This document shows, one piece after another, positions 15,579 through 24,201 of a DNA stretch of 36,953 nucleotides. How positions within the stretch are numbered: position 1 is the stretch's first letter; each line of letters begins with the position of its first letter. The position numbers and the translations under genes are program-made. Under the pieces are notes generated by a model. The model ran no database searches. It worked only from the letters and a program-made list of their open reading frames with translations, and was not told where the DNA came from. Source of the DNA: Pseudomonadota bacterium (GTDB taxonomy: Bacteria; Pseudomonadota; Gammaproteobacteria; Xanthomonadales; Rhodanobacteraceae); assembly GCA_021793575.1 (NCBI GenBank), contig JAJYSM010000030.1, forward strand, positions 1 to 36,953, written 5' to 3'.

Positions 15579-16025
15579 ATGCGCAGACTTATTGCACTGG
15601 TCGTACTGGCACTGCTGTCCACCCCGCTGTGGGCCGCCCAATGTTCGACCACCGTCGAAGCCAACGACGCGATGCGTTTCAACAAATCCACCATCGTGGT
15701 GCCGAAGGACTGCAAGACGTTCTCGGTGACGCTGAAGGACACCGGCACCATGTCGCGCGAAGCAATGGGCCACAACTGGGTGCTTTCGCACACCGGCGAC
15801 GAGGGTGCCATCCTCTCCTCCGGCATGGCCGCCGGCCTCGCCGACAATTTCGTCAAGCCGAATGACCCGCAGGTGATTGCCCACACCAAGCTGATCGGCG
15901 GCGGCGCCTCGGATACGACCACCTTCAGCGTGGCCAAGCTCAAGGCCGGCAAGGTTTACGCGTTCTTCTGCACCTGTCCGGGACATGCCGCGCTGATGCA
16001 CGGCACGCTGAGCCTGGGCTCCTAA
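15579..16025 (+). CDS. azu: Azurin
   Basis: A 148-aa periplasmic blue-copper electron carrier. The signal peptide ends PLWA, giving a mature protein that starts AQCSTTVEAND. Type 1 copper ligands are visible: H65 in AMGHNWVL, then C131, H136 and M140 in FFCTCPGHAALMHG. C22 and C45 should form the structural disulfide. Oddly, the residue two after the ligand cysteine is Cys (TGT) where azurins usually have Phe (CTFPGH). Start ATG 15579 opens the signal peptide; the longer frame upstream is a chance fusion to RAYT sequence. An FNR-like box lies ~75 bases upstream and a terminator follows. Likely donor to nitrite reductase or a peroxidase. Confidence 0.95.
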   Translation: MRRLIALVVLALLSTPLWAAQCSTTVEANDAMRFNKSTIVVPKDCKTFSVTLKDTGTMSREAMGHNWVLSHTGDEGAILSSGMAAGLADNFVKPNDPQVIAHTKLIGGGASDTTTFSVAKLKAGKVYAFFCTCPGHAALMHGTLSLGS

Positions 16026-16078
16026 GCCCCAGCGCCGCGGCAGCGATGCCACGGCGCCGTTGAATGCCACAGCAATCC

Positions 16079-16109
16079 GGCCGGCCTCGTCAGAGAGCCG
16101 GCCGTTTTC
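16079..16109 (+). terminator. Rho-independent terminator after azurin
   Basis: CGGCCGGC pairs with GCCGGCCG across an 11-base loop, followed by TTTT. It lies 54 bases after the azurin stop and before the convergent tpx gene. Confidence 0.75.
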
Positions 16110-16144
16110 ATGCCGGTCGCCTGGCTGCATGACCTACCTTGGCG

Positions 16145-16645
16145 TCACCGCAACGCGGACAACGCGGCCTCGTAGTCGGGTTCCTCGGCGATCTCGCCCA
16201 CCATCTGGGCGTGCAGCACCTTGTCGTGCTCGTCCAGCACCAGCACCGCGCGCGCGCTGAGGCCGGCCAGCGGACCGCTGGCGATCGCCACGCCGTAATC
16301 GCGCAGAAACCCTTGGCCGCGCATGGTCGACAGCGTCACCACGCGATCGAGCCCCTCGGCGCCGCAGAAGCGCGCCTGCGCAAACGGCAGGTCGGCCGAA
16401 ATGCACAGCACCACGGCGTTGTCGACCTGACTGGCGGATTCGTTGAAATGACGCACCGACATGGCGCAGGTCGGTGTGTCCACGCTTGGAAAGATGTTCA
16501 GCACCTTGCGCTTGCCGGCAAAGCTGGCCAGTGTGACGTCGGCCAGCCCTTTGCTGACCAGCGAGAACGCTGGCGCCGGGTCGCCACGGGTGGGGAAATG
16601 GCCATCGACCTGGGTCGCCTGGCCCTTGAGCGTGACTTGCGCCAT
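16145..16645 (-). CDS. tpx: Thiol peroxidase Tpx (atypical 2-Cys peroxiredoxin)
   Basis: Reduces hydroperoxides, especially alkyl peroxides, in the periplasm or cytosol using thioredoxin. The 166-aa length is typical. The peroxidatic cysteine is C60 in [16 protein letters not shown] and the resolving cysteine C94 in [11 protein letters not shown]. They form an intramolecular disulfide in this family. ATG 16645 follows GAGGTGATT; an in-frame ATG at 16720 would add 25 unrelated residues. It is convergent with azurin and ~180 bases after the receiver gene on the same strand. Confidence 0.96.
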   Translation of the reverse strand: MAQVTLKGQATQVDGHFPTRGDPAPAFSLVSKGLADVTLASFAGKRKVLNIFPSVDTPTCAMSVRHFNESASQVDNAVVLCISADLPFAQARFCGAEGLDRVVTLSTMRGQGFLRDYGVAIASGPLAGLSARAVLVLDEHDKVLHAQMVGEIAEEPDYEAALSALR

Positions 16646-16828
16646 GGGAATCACCTCGCGAGATTGGAGCCTGCCAGTAAAACATGGCGGCCGCCGGATG
16701 GCGACGCTCGCCGTGCTCATTCCGCCAAAATCCTGCCTCGCGAGACTCTGGCGTGCGCGAAGTTCAGCGCTGCTGTCGCGGGTGCCCCGGGGCGCCCCGG
16801 CAGATCCCCGACACGCAGCCCGCCGGCA

Positions 16829-17350
16829 TTACCGTCGAGCCGGTTTCCAGTCCGCCCCGGGCAGGGTGATGCCGGGGTATTTCGCTTCCAGTGTCGCCAG
16901 TGCGCCCCGGGGCCTGGTCACGGGCGGCGCCACTTCGAGTGGCTGGGGTTTGGCCGTGCCGCGTGCCCTCAGCGCCTTGTGAATGGTGGCGCGGAGCTCG
17001 GCGGCGTCGCATGGCTTGGTCAGGAAATGGAAGCCTTCTGTCACGCCACGCGTGGCCATGCTGGCCCGCAGATCGGCCAGCCCGCTCAGCATGATCACGA
17101 TCAGCCCGGGCTGAAGTTTCTTCAACGCCTTGACCAGACTCAGACCGTCCATGCCGGGCATCCGGTAGCCCGTGATCAGCAGATCGAAGGCGGCACTGCC
17201 TGCCCTGAGCAGCGCCTGTCGGGGCTGGGTGAAGGCTTCCATGTCGCCGTGCAAGGGCGCCAGATCGCGCTGCCATGCGGTGAGCACGGTCGGCTCGTCG
17301 TCAACCAGCAGGATACGCAGCATCGGCGACACTCCCGCTGCACCGCTCAT
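16829..17350 (-). CDS. Receiver-domain protein lacking the phospho-acceptor Asp
   Basis: A 173-aa protein with one receiver domain (about 10-130) and a 40-residue tail with no known output domain. The acidic pair D17-D18 (LLVDDEP), S89 and K112 (FLTKPCD) are in place. The acceptor site reads LLITGYRMPGMDG: Gly61 (GGC) stands where Asp (GAC) is expected, so normal phosphorylation should be impossible. The ATG overlaps the wspR stop (ATGA), making this the last gene of the wsp operon. It may act as a constitutive binding partner or decoy for WspE or WspR, or be a recently inactivated regulator. This gene is not part of the standard seven-gene Wsp set. Confidence 0.9.
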   Translation of the reverse strand: MSGAAGVSPMLRILLVDDEPTVLTAWQRDLAPLHGDMEAFTQPRQALLRAGSAAFDLLITGYRMPGMDGLSLVKALKKLQPGLIVIMLSGLADLRASMATRGVTEGFHFLTKPCDAAELRATIHKALRARGTAKPQPLEVAPPVTRPRGALATLEAKYPGITLPGADWKPARR

Positions 17351-18375
17351 GCGCGCATCAGTGGTGCGACGGCATAACGATTGCGCCCGGCTTCCTTGGC
17401 TGCGTAGAGGGCGGTGTCGGCCTCGGCCAGGAGCCGTTGCGCCTGTTCGTGCTGCGTCGGTACCGTGGTCGCCACGCCCAGGCTCACCGTGACGACTGGT
17501 CCGGTAGCGGATCGGGCATGCGGGATGGCGAGGGCCTCGATCGCCTTGCGCATGTTCCCGGCGACGATCTCCGCGCCCGCCTGATTGGTATGGGGCAGGA
17601 TCAGGACAAACTCCTCGCCACCATAGCGGGCAGCCAGATCCGTGGGGCGCAGCAGGCTGCCGGCGATGACCTGGGCCACGGCCTTGAGACACTCATCGCC
17701 CGCCATGTGCCCGTAGCGGTCGTTGTACAACTTGAAATGATCGACATCCAGCATGATCAGCGAAAGCCAGTCCTGCTCGCGCGCGCCACGCTTCCACTCC
17801 TCCTCGAGCCGTTCGTCGAAATAGCGCCGGTTGGGAATGCCGGTCAGCCCATCCACGGCCGCCTGGCGCTGCAGCTTGAGATTGCTTTCCGCCAGCTTGC
17901 GCTGGCTCACCCGCAGTGCGCGAAATGCCTCGTCGCGTTGCTGCATGTTGCTGTACCACTGGGAGTGGTAGCGCAGGCGTGCCAGCAATTCGATCCGATC
18001 CGGCCATTTGATCAGGTAGTCATTGGCGCCGACGGCAAAGGCTTCCGCCTTCATTGCCGCGTCCTCCCGGGACGACAACACCACGACCGGGACAATCCGG
18101 GTGGCCGCGTGCGCGCGCAACGCACGCAGCACCGTCAGCCCGTCAATATCCGGCATGACCAGATCAAGCAGGATCACCGACGGTTTGATTTCCTCCGCCA
18201 TTTTCAGGGCATTGCCGGGGTCGCTGCAGTAGTGGAAATCCATATCCGATTCCACCGTCAGGATGCGCCGCAGCGCTTCGGCCACCATCGGCTGGTCATC
18301 GATCAGCATCACCAGGTACGGCGGGTAACTGGCCAATTCGGGCTCATTGATGAGCGGCTCATTCATCTCGTCCAT
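17347..18375 (-). CDS. wspR: WspR: receiver-GGDEF diguanylate cyclase
   Basis: Makes cyclic di-GMP from two GTP when phosphorylated by WspE, promoting biofilm growth and surface attachment. The 342-aa protein has a receiver (about 20-138) with acceptor D71 in ILLDLVMPDIDG, a coiled-coil-like linker (about 145-172), and a GGDEF domain starting DGLTGIPNRR. The active site is GGEEF (252-256). The inhibitory I-site RxxD is present as RPTD (243-246), five residues before the active site, so product inhibition is expected. It lies 12 bases after wspF and overlaps the next gene by four. Length and layout fit P. aeruginosa WspR. Confidence 0.95.
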   Translation of the reverse strand: MDEMNEPLINEPELASYPPYLVMLIDDQPMVAEALRRILTVESDMDFHYCSDPGNALKMAEEIKPSVILLDLVMPDIDGLTVLRALRAHAATRIVPVVVLSSREDAAMKAEAFAVGANDYLIKWPDRIELLARLRYHSQWYSNMQQRDEAFRALRVSQRKLAESNLKLQRQAAVDGLTGIPNRRYFDERLEEEWKRGAREQDWLSLIMLDVDHFKLYNDRYGHMAGDECLKAVAQVIAGSLLRPTDLAARYGGEEFVLILPHTNQAGAEIVAGNMRKAIEALAIPHARSATGPVVTVSLGVATTVPTQHEQAQRLLAEADTALYAAKEAGRNRYAVAPLMRA

Positions 18376-18387
18376 AACCTGTCCTCG

Positions 18388-19410
18388 TCACTGCGTGGAA
18401 ATCGACTGCTGCGCCGCCGCCATTCTGACCAGCTCGCGGCCGATCGCGGATGGATTCATCTGTACCATCGCCGCGCCGAACTGTGCGGCCGTGCCCGGCA
18501 TGCCGTAGACGGCCGAGCTCTGCTGATCCTGGGCAAACGTGAGGTGGCCCAATCGGCGTAATGCCAAAAGACCGCGCGCGCCGTCCTGCCCCATGCCGGT
18601 GAGCAACACACCGATGATCGGCCCCTGCCAGTAGAGCGCCGCACTCGCGAAGAGTTCGTCCACCGACGGTCGGTAAGGCTGCTCTCGCGGTTCTGCCGCA
18701 TACAGCAGCTCGCCATTATCCCGCATTACCAGATGCTGGTTGGTGCCGGCCAGCATCACGCGACCCGCTTGCGGTCGATCTCCTGGCTGCGCAACGACCA
18801 CCGACAAACGGCTGACCGATGACAGCCATTCGGCCATGCCGCCGGCGAATTTCTCGTCCAGATGCTGGGCAATGACGATGGGCACGGGATAGGTCGCGGG
18901 CAATTCCGCCAGCAGCATGCGCAGCGCAGCCGGCCCTCCTGCGGAAGCACCGATGACCACCAGCGGGGCGCGTGCAAGCGTCTTCGCGGGTGCCCCGGGC
19001 ACGACCCGCCCGGGGCGCGGCGCATGGCCCGTCAGCCTGCCGATGAGCTGGATCTTGGCGATCAGGCCATGCTGATCTGACTGGCTCGGGCTCGCCGGGC
19101 AATTCACCACATCCAGCGCGCCGGCGGACAGCGCCTCGAACGCCAGCGGATCATGCCCGGCCACTTCCGCCATCACCACCAGGATGGGACACGGGCTGGT
19201 CGCCATGATGGTCCGGGTGGCCTCGACGCCATTTATCCCGGGCATCAGCAGATCCATCAGGATCAGGTCGGGCGTGTCCTGCGCGCACCGGCGGATCGCT
19301 TCCTCGCCATCGCGCGCCTCCCAGCTGATCTGCCAGCCGGGCTGGCTGCACACGATGTGGCGCAGCAAACGCCTGACGACCTCCAGATCATTGACGATGG
19401 CAATACGCAT
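18388..19410 (-). CDS. wspF: WspF: CheB-like methylesterase
   Basis: Removes methyl groups from the WspA receptor and so resets the Wsp system; loss of WspF in Pseudomonas locks it on. The 340-aa protein has a receiver with acceptor D53 ([13 protein letters not shown]) and a CheB esterase domain from about 148 with triad S156 (IGASAGGP), H183 (IAQHLDE) and D276 ([10 protein letters not shown]). The linker region is 25-30 residues. ATG 19410 is preceded by GGAAG; a longer frame to 19482 adds an unlikely N-terminus. It lies 117 bases after wspE, the widest gap within the operon. Confidence 0.95.
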   Translation of the reverse strand: MRIAIVNDLEVVRRLLRHIVCSQPGWQISWEARDGEEAIRRCAQDTPDLILMDLLMPGINGVEATRTIMATSPCPILVVMAEVAGHDPLAFEALSAGALDVVNCPASPSQSDQHGLIAKIQLIGRLTGHAPRPGRVVPGAPAKTLARAPLVVIGASAGGPAALRMLLAELPATYPVPIVIAQHLDEKFAGGMAEWLSSVSRLSVVVAQPGDRPQAGRVMLAGTNQHLVMRDNGELLYAAEPREQPYRPSVDELFASAALYWQGPIIGVLLTGMGQDGARGLLALRRLGHLTFAQDQQSSAVYGMPGTAAQFGAAMVQMNPSAIGRELVRMAAAQQSISTQ

Positions 19411-19527
19411 GGCAGGCTTCCGGCCGGAGGGAATCAGTGGCAACCACACGCCGTCACCGGCCACCACGACATCGACCTCCACGCATCCGGATCGCCGTGC
19501 GCGAAGACGTGGGGCAACCGCACCATG

Positions 19528-21795
19528 TCAGGGTGCGCCGATCAGGGACGCGACGGTGTGCACGAAAGTGTCATCCTGGAAACTGCCCTTGGTCAGATAA
19601 CGATCCGCGCCGGCCTCCAGTCCGGCGAGCAGGTCCTCCTCGCGATCCTTGTAGGACACGATGATGACCGGCAGGCGCTGCAACCTGGCGTCGGCGCGGA
19701 TCAATTTCACCAGTGCGATGCCATGCATGCGCGGCATATCCACGTCCGTCACCACCAGATCGTAGTCGCCCGTACGCAGTGCATTCCAGCCTTCCACGCC
19801 ATCGACTGCGACGTCAACGGCATAGCCTTGCAAGCTCAGCAGGCTGCGTTCCACTTCGCGCACCGTGATCGAGTCATCCACCACCAGGACACGCTTGCAC
19901 CGGGTTTCCTGCCCGTTTTGCACGGCTTCGCCAACCCGCCGCAAGCCACGTCCACTGGTCAGCTGTTCGATCGCATGCAGGATATCGTCGACATCCAGGA
20001 TCAGCACCGGGGATCCATCGTCCAGCAGCGACGCCGAAGCGATCCCCTCGACGCTGCCCAGCCTGGCGTCCAGCGGCCGTTCGACCAATGGCCTTTCGCC
20101 CACCAGGCGGTCGACCACCAGGCCATAGCGCTCCTGCCCCTTGGCCAGCACCACCACGGCGAGGTCGCCCGTGGCCGACGCCTCCCCTGACAGCTGCAAC
20201 AGTTCGGCGGCACTGACCAACCCGGTCTGGTAGCCGTCGAGCATCAGGTACTGGCGGTTTTCCAGCGCAAGCACGCTGCGGCGGTCGACCTGCACGACGC
20301 GCTCAATCCGGCCCACCGGCAGCGCGAACAATTCACCGGCGATCGAGAGGATCAGGCAGCGCAGCACGATCAGGGTCACCGGCAGGGTGATTTCGATGCG
20401 CACTCCGCCACCGGCCCGGGTAGCCATGCGGATGGAACCGCGCACCTCGCGCAGGGTGTGGCGCACCAGATCCAGTCCGACGCCACGACCGGAAATGTCG
20501 GAAAGCTGCCGGCTGAGGGTGAAATTGGGCAGGAACAGGAACTCGATCAGCTCCTGTTCCTGCAGGGCGCCGGCCACCCCCTCGCCCGCCAGCTTCCGCT
20601 CCACCACGACCTGACGAACCTGCTCCAGGTCGATGCCGCGACCATCGTCCTCCAGCACGATCGACAACAGTCCGCCGCGGTGTTGGGCCGACAACCGGAT
20701 CGTGCCAGTCTCCGGCTTGCCGGCCGCCACGCGGTCCGCCGGGCTTTCGATGCCGTGATCAACCGCATTCTGGATCAGGTGGGTAAGCGGCGCGTTGAGC
20801 CGTTCCAGAATATCCCGGTCGACACCGACCTCACTGCCGCTGACCTCAAGCAGCAGATCCTTTCCCAGCGTCTGGCCCAGATCCCGCACCAGCCGCCGGA
20901 AGCCCTGCAACCCATCGCCGAATGGCTGCATCCGATGCGCGATGACCTCGCGCTGCAGCTGCCGGGTGATGCTCGCGATATGCGCATCGTGGCTCTCCAG
21001 GGCGCCAGCGCCCCGGATCAGGAATTCATCCGCCTCTCCGATCCTGGTTGTGGTCTCGTCCAGCGCAGCCAGCCAGCGCCCTGCGGATACCTGATCATGG
21101 AGTTGCTGACGCAGCCCGTGCAGCGCGACCGTGGCCTCGCGCAGCTGCCGCCGCGCCTGCAGCGCTTCACGGCGAATCGCCGCCGCCGCACGATCCTTGA
21201 CGCTCAATTCGCCGACCAGCGCCATCAACCGGTTCATGCTGTCAACGCTGACCCGCACCGTGCGGACCACCCCGGATGGCGCGCCAGCGGCAGGCTCCGC
21301 TGCTTCGGCGGCGCGTGCCTGGATCAGGTACGGCGGCGCTCCGGGCGGAGCAGCGACAGCGCTGCCGGAGGCGACGGGATCCACGGCCGAATCCGGCGTC
21401 AGCACAGCCTCGCGCATGCTCGCGGCACGTGCTACCAGTTCGGCCGGCAGCACGTCCTGGATGGCGCCGACCCGCGCCAGTTCTATCAGCAGGTCGACCG
21501 CCTCCAGCAAGGCATTCACGCGTTCCCGATGCAGCGCCACCTGCCCACCGCGGGCCGCCAGGAACAGATCCTCCATCACGTGAGCCAGCGCCACCATCGC
21601 CGGCAGTTCGGCGATGCGCGCGCCGCCCTTGACGGAGTGGGCGGCGCGCATCATCGCCTCCAGTTGGCGGTCGTCCACGGCGCCCTGCTCCAGCTGCAGC
21701 AGTGTGTCGATCAGCACACGGGATTGCGTATCCACCTCCAGGCGCAGCAGTTCGCGCATGGACATGGCCGCAAGGTCTGGCCCGTGCGCGGTCAT
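19528..21795 (-). CDS. wspE: WspE: CheA-type hybrid histidine kinase
   Basis: Phosphorylates WspR and WspF when the WspA complex is active. The 755-aa protein has an Hpt domain with H53 in [10 protein letters not shown], a dimerisation region (about 185-320), and an ATPase domain with the N box [17 protein letters not shown] and [11 protein letters not shown] CheW-like domain (about 480-610) and a C-terminal receiver with acceptor D684 in [10 protein letters not shown] complete it. This order matches Pseudomonas WspE. The ATG overlaps the wspD stop (ATGA). All catalytic motifs look intact. Confidence 0.96.
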   Translation of the reverse strand: MTAHGPDLAAMSMRELLRLEVDTQSRVLIDTLLQLEQGAVDDRQLEAMMRAAHSVKGGARIAELPAMVALAHVMEDLFLAARGGQVALHRERVNALLEAVDLLIELARVGAIQDVLPAELVARAASMREAVLTPDSAVDPVASGSAVAAPPGAPPYLIQARAAEAAEPAAGAPSGVVRTVRVSVDSMNRLMALVGELSVKDRAAAAIRREALQARRQLREATVALHGLRQQLHDQVSAGRWLAALDETTTRIGEADEFLIRGAGALESHDAHIASITRQLQREVIAHRMQPFGDGLQGFRRLVRDLGQTLGKDLLLEVSGSEVGVDRDILERLNAPLTHLIQNAVDHGIESPADRVAAGKPETGTIRLSAQHRGGLLSIVLEDDGRGIDLEQVRQVVVERKLAGEGVAGALQEQELIEFLFLPNFTLSRQLSDISGRGVGLDLVRHTLREVRGSIRMATRAGGGVRIEITLPVTLIVLRCLILSIAGELFALPVGRIERVVQVDRRSVLALENRQYLMLDGYQTGLVSAAELLQLSGEASATGDLAVVVLAKGQERYGLVVDRLVGERPLVERPLDARLGSVEGIASASLLDDGSPVLILDVDDILHAIEQLTSGRGLRRVGEAVQNGQETRCKRVLVVDDSITVREVERSLLSLQGYAVDVAVDGVEGWNALRTGDYDLVVTDVDMPRMHGIALVKLIRADARLQRLPVIIVSYKDREEDLLAGLEAGADRYLTKGSFQDDTFVHTVASLIGAP

Positions 21796-22487
21796 TTCAG
21801 GGCCTGCCCGACGGCATAGGCAAGCAGCTCGAAATCCAGCACGCCCACACGCCGACCCGCCACCTCCAGCGTGCCACGTACGTAGCGCGGCACGGCCTTT
21901 TCCAGTGTGCTGGGCACCGGCGCAAGCCGGATTTCCTCGTAACGGTGGGTGCCTGACACTTCATCGGCTTCAAAGGCGAACGAGCCGGTTTCGCCGCGCA
22001 TCCACAGCAGGCGGGAGATCGGCTGGGCGCGCAGGGGTTCCACCGGCAAGGCCGGCGCCGGCTCATCGGTGATGCCAAGCAGGGCGGCCAGCGACACCAC
22101 CAGCGCCAGTTCGCTGGTCAGATTGGCCATGCCGCGCAGCACCGGATTGCGCCGATGCGGGATCCGCCGTACCGGCACCGGTGCAGCGACGCTCTTGATC
22201 GCCAGCGTGGGTAGCGCCAGCCACTCCTCGCCAATGCGAAACACGGTGCAGGAGGTGCCCTTGCGCAGCTGCTGCACGTTCGGCTGGTCATAGCACGTGT
22301 CCCATTGCCGGCGAGCCTCCGGCGACAGCGGTCGATCCAGCAGAACGCGCCCGGCGGCGCTGTAGACCTCGCAGTGGTGGCAATGCACCGCATCGATCAG
22401 CCGCGGGCAGCTGGCGCCAGTTGCTGACCGGACACCAATCCGGTTCCAGCAGTCGTCAATGTGCAGGTCATCCGTCATGGCGTTCAC
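21792..22487 (-). CDS. wspD: WspD: CheW-like coupling protein
   Basis: A scaffold protein linking receptor and kinase. It is ~231 aa with a CheW-like domain (about 85-230: KGTSCTVFRIGEEWLALP at its start and RVGVLDFELLAYAV at its end). The N-terminal ~75 residues contain several Cys and His (DDCWN, CPRLIDAVHCHHCEVY), as in other WspD proteins. GTG 22487 was chosen because AGGAGA lies 4-5 bases upstream; ATG at 22478 (MTDDLHI) is possible but badly spaced, and ATG 22505 is a third option. The gene starts within the last codons of wspC and ends in an ATGA overlap with wspE. Confidence 0.88.
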   Translation of the reverse strand: MNAMTDDLHIDDCWNRIGVRSATGASCPRLIDAVHCHHCEVYSAAGRVLLDRPLSPEARRQWDTCYDQPNVQQLRKGTSCTVFRIGEEWLALPTLAIKSVAAPVPVRRIPHRRNPVLRGMANLTSELALVVSLAALLGITDEPAPALPVEPLRAQPISRLLWMRGETGSFAFEADEVSGTHRYEEIRLAPVPSTLEKAVPRYVRGTLEVAGRRVGVLDFELLAYAVGQALK

Positions 22488-23739
22488 GCTGTCTCCTGTC
22501 GTCATGCGGCATCCGCTCACCCGCGACGCGGCGCTCCACGCCGCTGCGCTGATCCACCAGGCTCATCTGCCAGCGGGCATCGGCATGCGCCGGATCCAGA
22601 TACAGCGCCTTGCGGAAGCACTCGCGCGCGGCGGCCGTGTTGCCTTGTGCATGGCATACCAGTCCCTGCAGACAGTACAGCTCGGCGCTGTGCATGCCGG
22701 CACGAACGTGTTCCGCGCAGCGCGCCGCAGCTTCTTCCAGCTGACCGGCATTGGCGAGGACGCGGATCTGGCCGAGGTCATCGCCGCGACGGTCAGCCGT
22801 GGCGTGGCCAGCCGTAGTCGCGACAGCCGCAACCTCCGGCGGTGCACCCGGCGTGGAAAACGGCATCGTCCCGGCTGCCGGCAACCGGGCCGCTGCCCTG
22901 GTTGCGCCGGGCAGCGGCGGCTGACGGCGGGTGGGCGGCGGCGGCAAGGCCGCCACGCGCCCGACGCGCAGGGCACCGTTGGCGCTGCGCACAAAACCGT
23001 CGTGCAGAACGATGGACGTTTCCGAATGCCCCACCAGCAGGATGCCATCCGCAGCCAGCATGCCTTTCAATCCCGCCACCACGCGCTGCCGCGCCTCGGC
23101 ATCGAGATAGATCAGCATATTGCGGCAGAACACCACGTCGTAGGTCAGCGCGTTGAACGGGCTGGGCAAGGCCAGTGCGCTGCCCTGATAAAAACTCACC
23201 TGGTCGCGAACCGCCTGGTCGACCTGATGCGCATCGGCTGCCGCCTGGAAATAGCGCGTGCGCAAGCGCTGGTCGGCACCCCGAAAGCTGTAGTCGCCAT
23301 ACAGGCCTTGCTGCGCCCGCACCAGAGCGCGATAACTGATGTCGAGGGCATGCACCCTGAACCGGGCCGGCGGCAGCCCCATGTCCAGCAGGGTCATCGC
23401 GATGCTGTAGGCCTCCTCGCCGGTGGCGCATGGCAGACAGGCGAAGTGGAAGACGCGTGGTTTCCCGTCCGACTGCAGAATGTGCTGCACGTGCTGGCGC
23501 AGACACTCGAAGGCACTGTCTTCACGAAAGAACCAGGTTTCCGGAACCGCGACCTCCTCGATCAGCTCCTGCAGTTCATCCTGCGATGCACCCAGGCGGG
23601 ATGCGTAATCTGCCGCATGGGTGCAACCGACGGCAGCCATGCGACGGCGCATGGCGTGCGCGACCGTGTTCTCGCCTACCGAGGCGGGATTGAGGCCCAT
23701 CTCCCGACGCAACAAGGCAAGTACCGGCGCCAGATTCAT
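22468..23739 (-). CDS. wspC: WspC: CheR-like methyltransferase with TPR tail
   Basis: Methylates glutamates of WspA using S-adenosylmethionine. The 423-aa protein has an N-terminal CheR helical domain (1-75), VPETWFFREDSAFECL (about 75-90) typical of CheR, the SAM site ACLPCATGEEAYSIAM, then ALDIS and DVVFCRNMLIYLD. A Pro/Ala-rich linker (about 285-340) leads to a TPR-like C-terminus (NAGQLEEAAARCAEHV and CLQGLVCHAQGNTAAARECFRKAL), as in WspC of Pseudomonas. ATG 23739 overlaps the wspB stop in an ATGA. An open frame extends to 24036 but only through wspB shadow sequence. Confidence 0.95.
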   Translation of the reverse strand: MNLAPVLALLRREMGLNPASVGENTVAHAMRRRMAAVGCTHAADYASRLGASQDELQELIEEVAVPETWFFREDSAFECLRQHVQHILQSDGKPRVFHFACLPCATGEEAYSIAMTLLDMGLPPARFRVHALDISYRALVRAQQGLYGDYSFRGADQRLRTRYFQAAADAHQVDQAVRDQVSFYQGSALALPSPFNALTYDVVFCRNMLIYLDAEARQRVVAGLKGMLAADGILLVGHSETSIVLHDGFVRSANGALRVGRVAALPPPPTRRQPPLPGATRAAARLPAAGTMPFSTPGAPPEVAAVATTAGHATADRRGDDLGQIRVLANAGQLEEAAARCAEHVRAGMHSAELYCLQGLVCHAQGNTAAARECFRKALYLDPAHADARWQMSLVDQRSGVERRVAGERMPHDDRRQRERHDG

Positions 23740-24200
23740 GACAGCGTCGCGGCCTCGGGATAGAGCAGCTCGGCGACCGCTGCCGGCAGCAGGCGGGAGA
23801 CTTCGAGCAACTGCACCAGCCCGCCGGCCGCCACGGCCAGGTCTGCCAGGTAAGGGGTTGCATCGACGCGCAGCGGCGGCGGCGTCAGGCTTTTCGGGTC
23901 GATGCGCAGTTCGCTCACCGCCCGTTCGACCATCAACGCCAGCAGCCCGACCTCGCGCCCGGTCCGTTGCCAACGCAGCACCAGCAGACGCGTGCTGAAC
24001 CGTTCCACGCAGGGCTGGCCCAGCGCCAGCTGACACAAATCGAGCACGGGGACGACCTGGCCGCGATAGTTGATCACGCCGACTACGCCGGCCGGCGCGT
24101 GGGCCAGCGCGCGCACCGGCAGCAACGGCAGCACCTCGACCAGCTCGCTCAGCGGCAATGCAAAGTGCCCTTCACCCAGCTGAAAGGCGATGCAGCGCAT
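23736..24200 (-). CDS. wspB: WspB: CheW-like coupling protein
   Basis: A 154-aa single-domain CheW-like scaffold that couples WspA to WspE. The CheW pattern is clear: FQLGEGHFALPLSELVEVLP, then GVVGVINYRGQVVPVLDL (about 48-66), and GLLALMVERAVSEL. Start ATG 24200 lies one base beyond the wspA stop (24202), and the gene ends in an ATGA overlap with wspC, so all are translated as one operon. Confidence 0.93.
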   Translation of the reverse strand: MRCIAFQLGEGHFALPLSELVEVLPLLPVRALAHAPAGVVGVINYRGQVVPVLDLCQLALGQPCVERFSTRLLVLRWQRTGREVGLLALMVERAVSELRIDPKSLTPPPLRVDATPYLADLAVAAGGLVQLLEVSRLLPAAVAELLYPEAATLS

Positions 24201-24201
24201 G

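Noticed and set aside
14661-16025. Single 454-aa frame joining RAYT sequence to azurin
   Set aside because: Chance read-through: the azurin part has its own signal peptide and start at 15579, and the upstream part is out-of-frame RAYT.
22468-24036. 522-aa version of WspC
   Set aside because: The added N-terminus is out-of-frame wspB; ATG 23739 with the ATGA overlap matches CheR N-termini.
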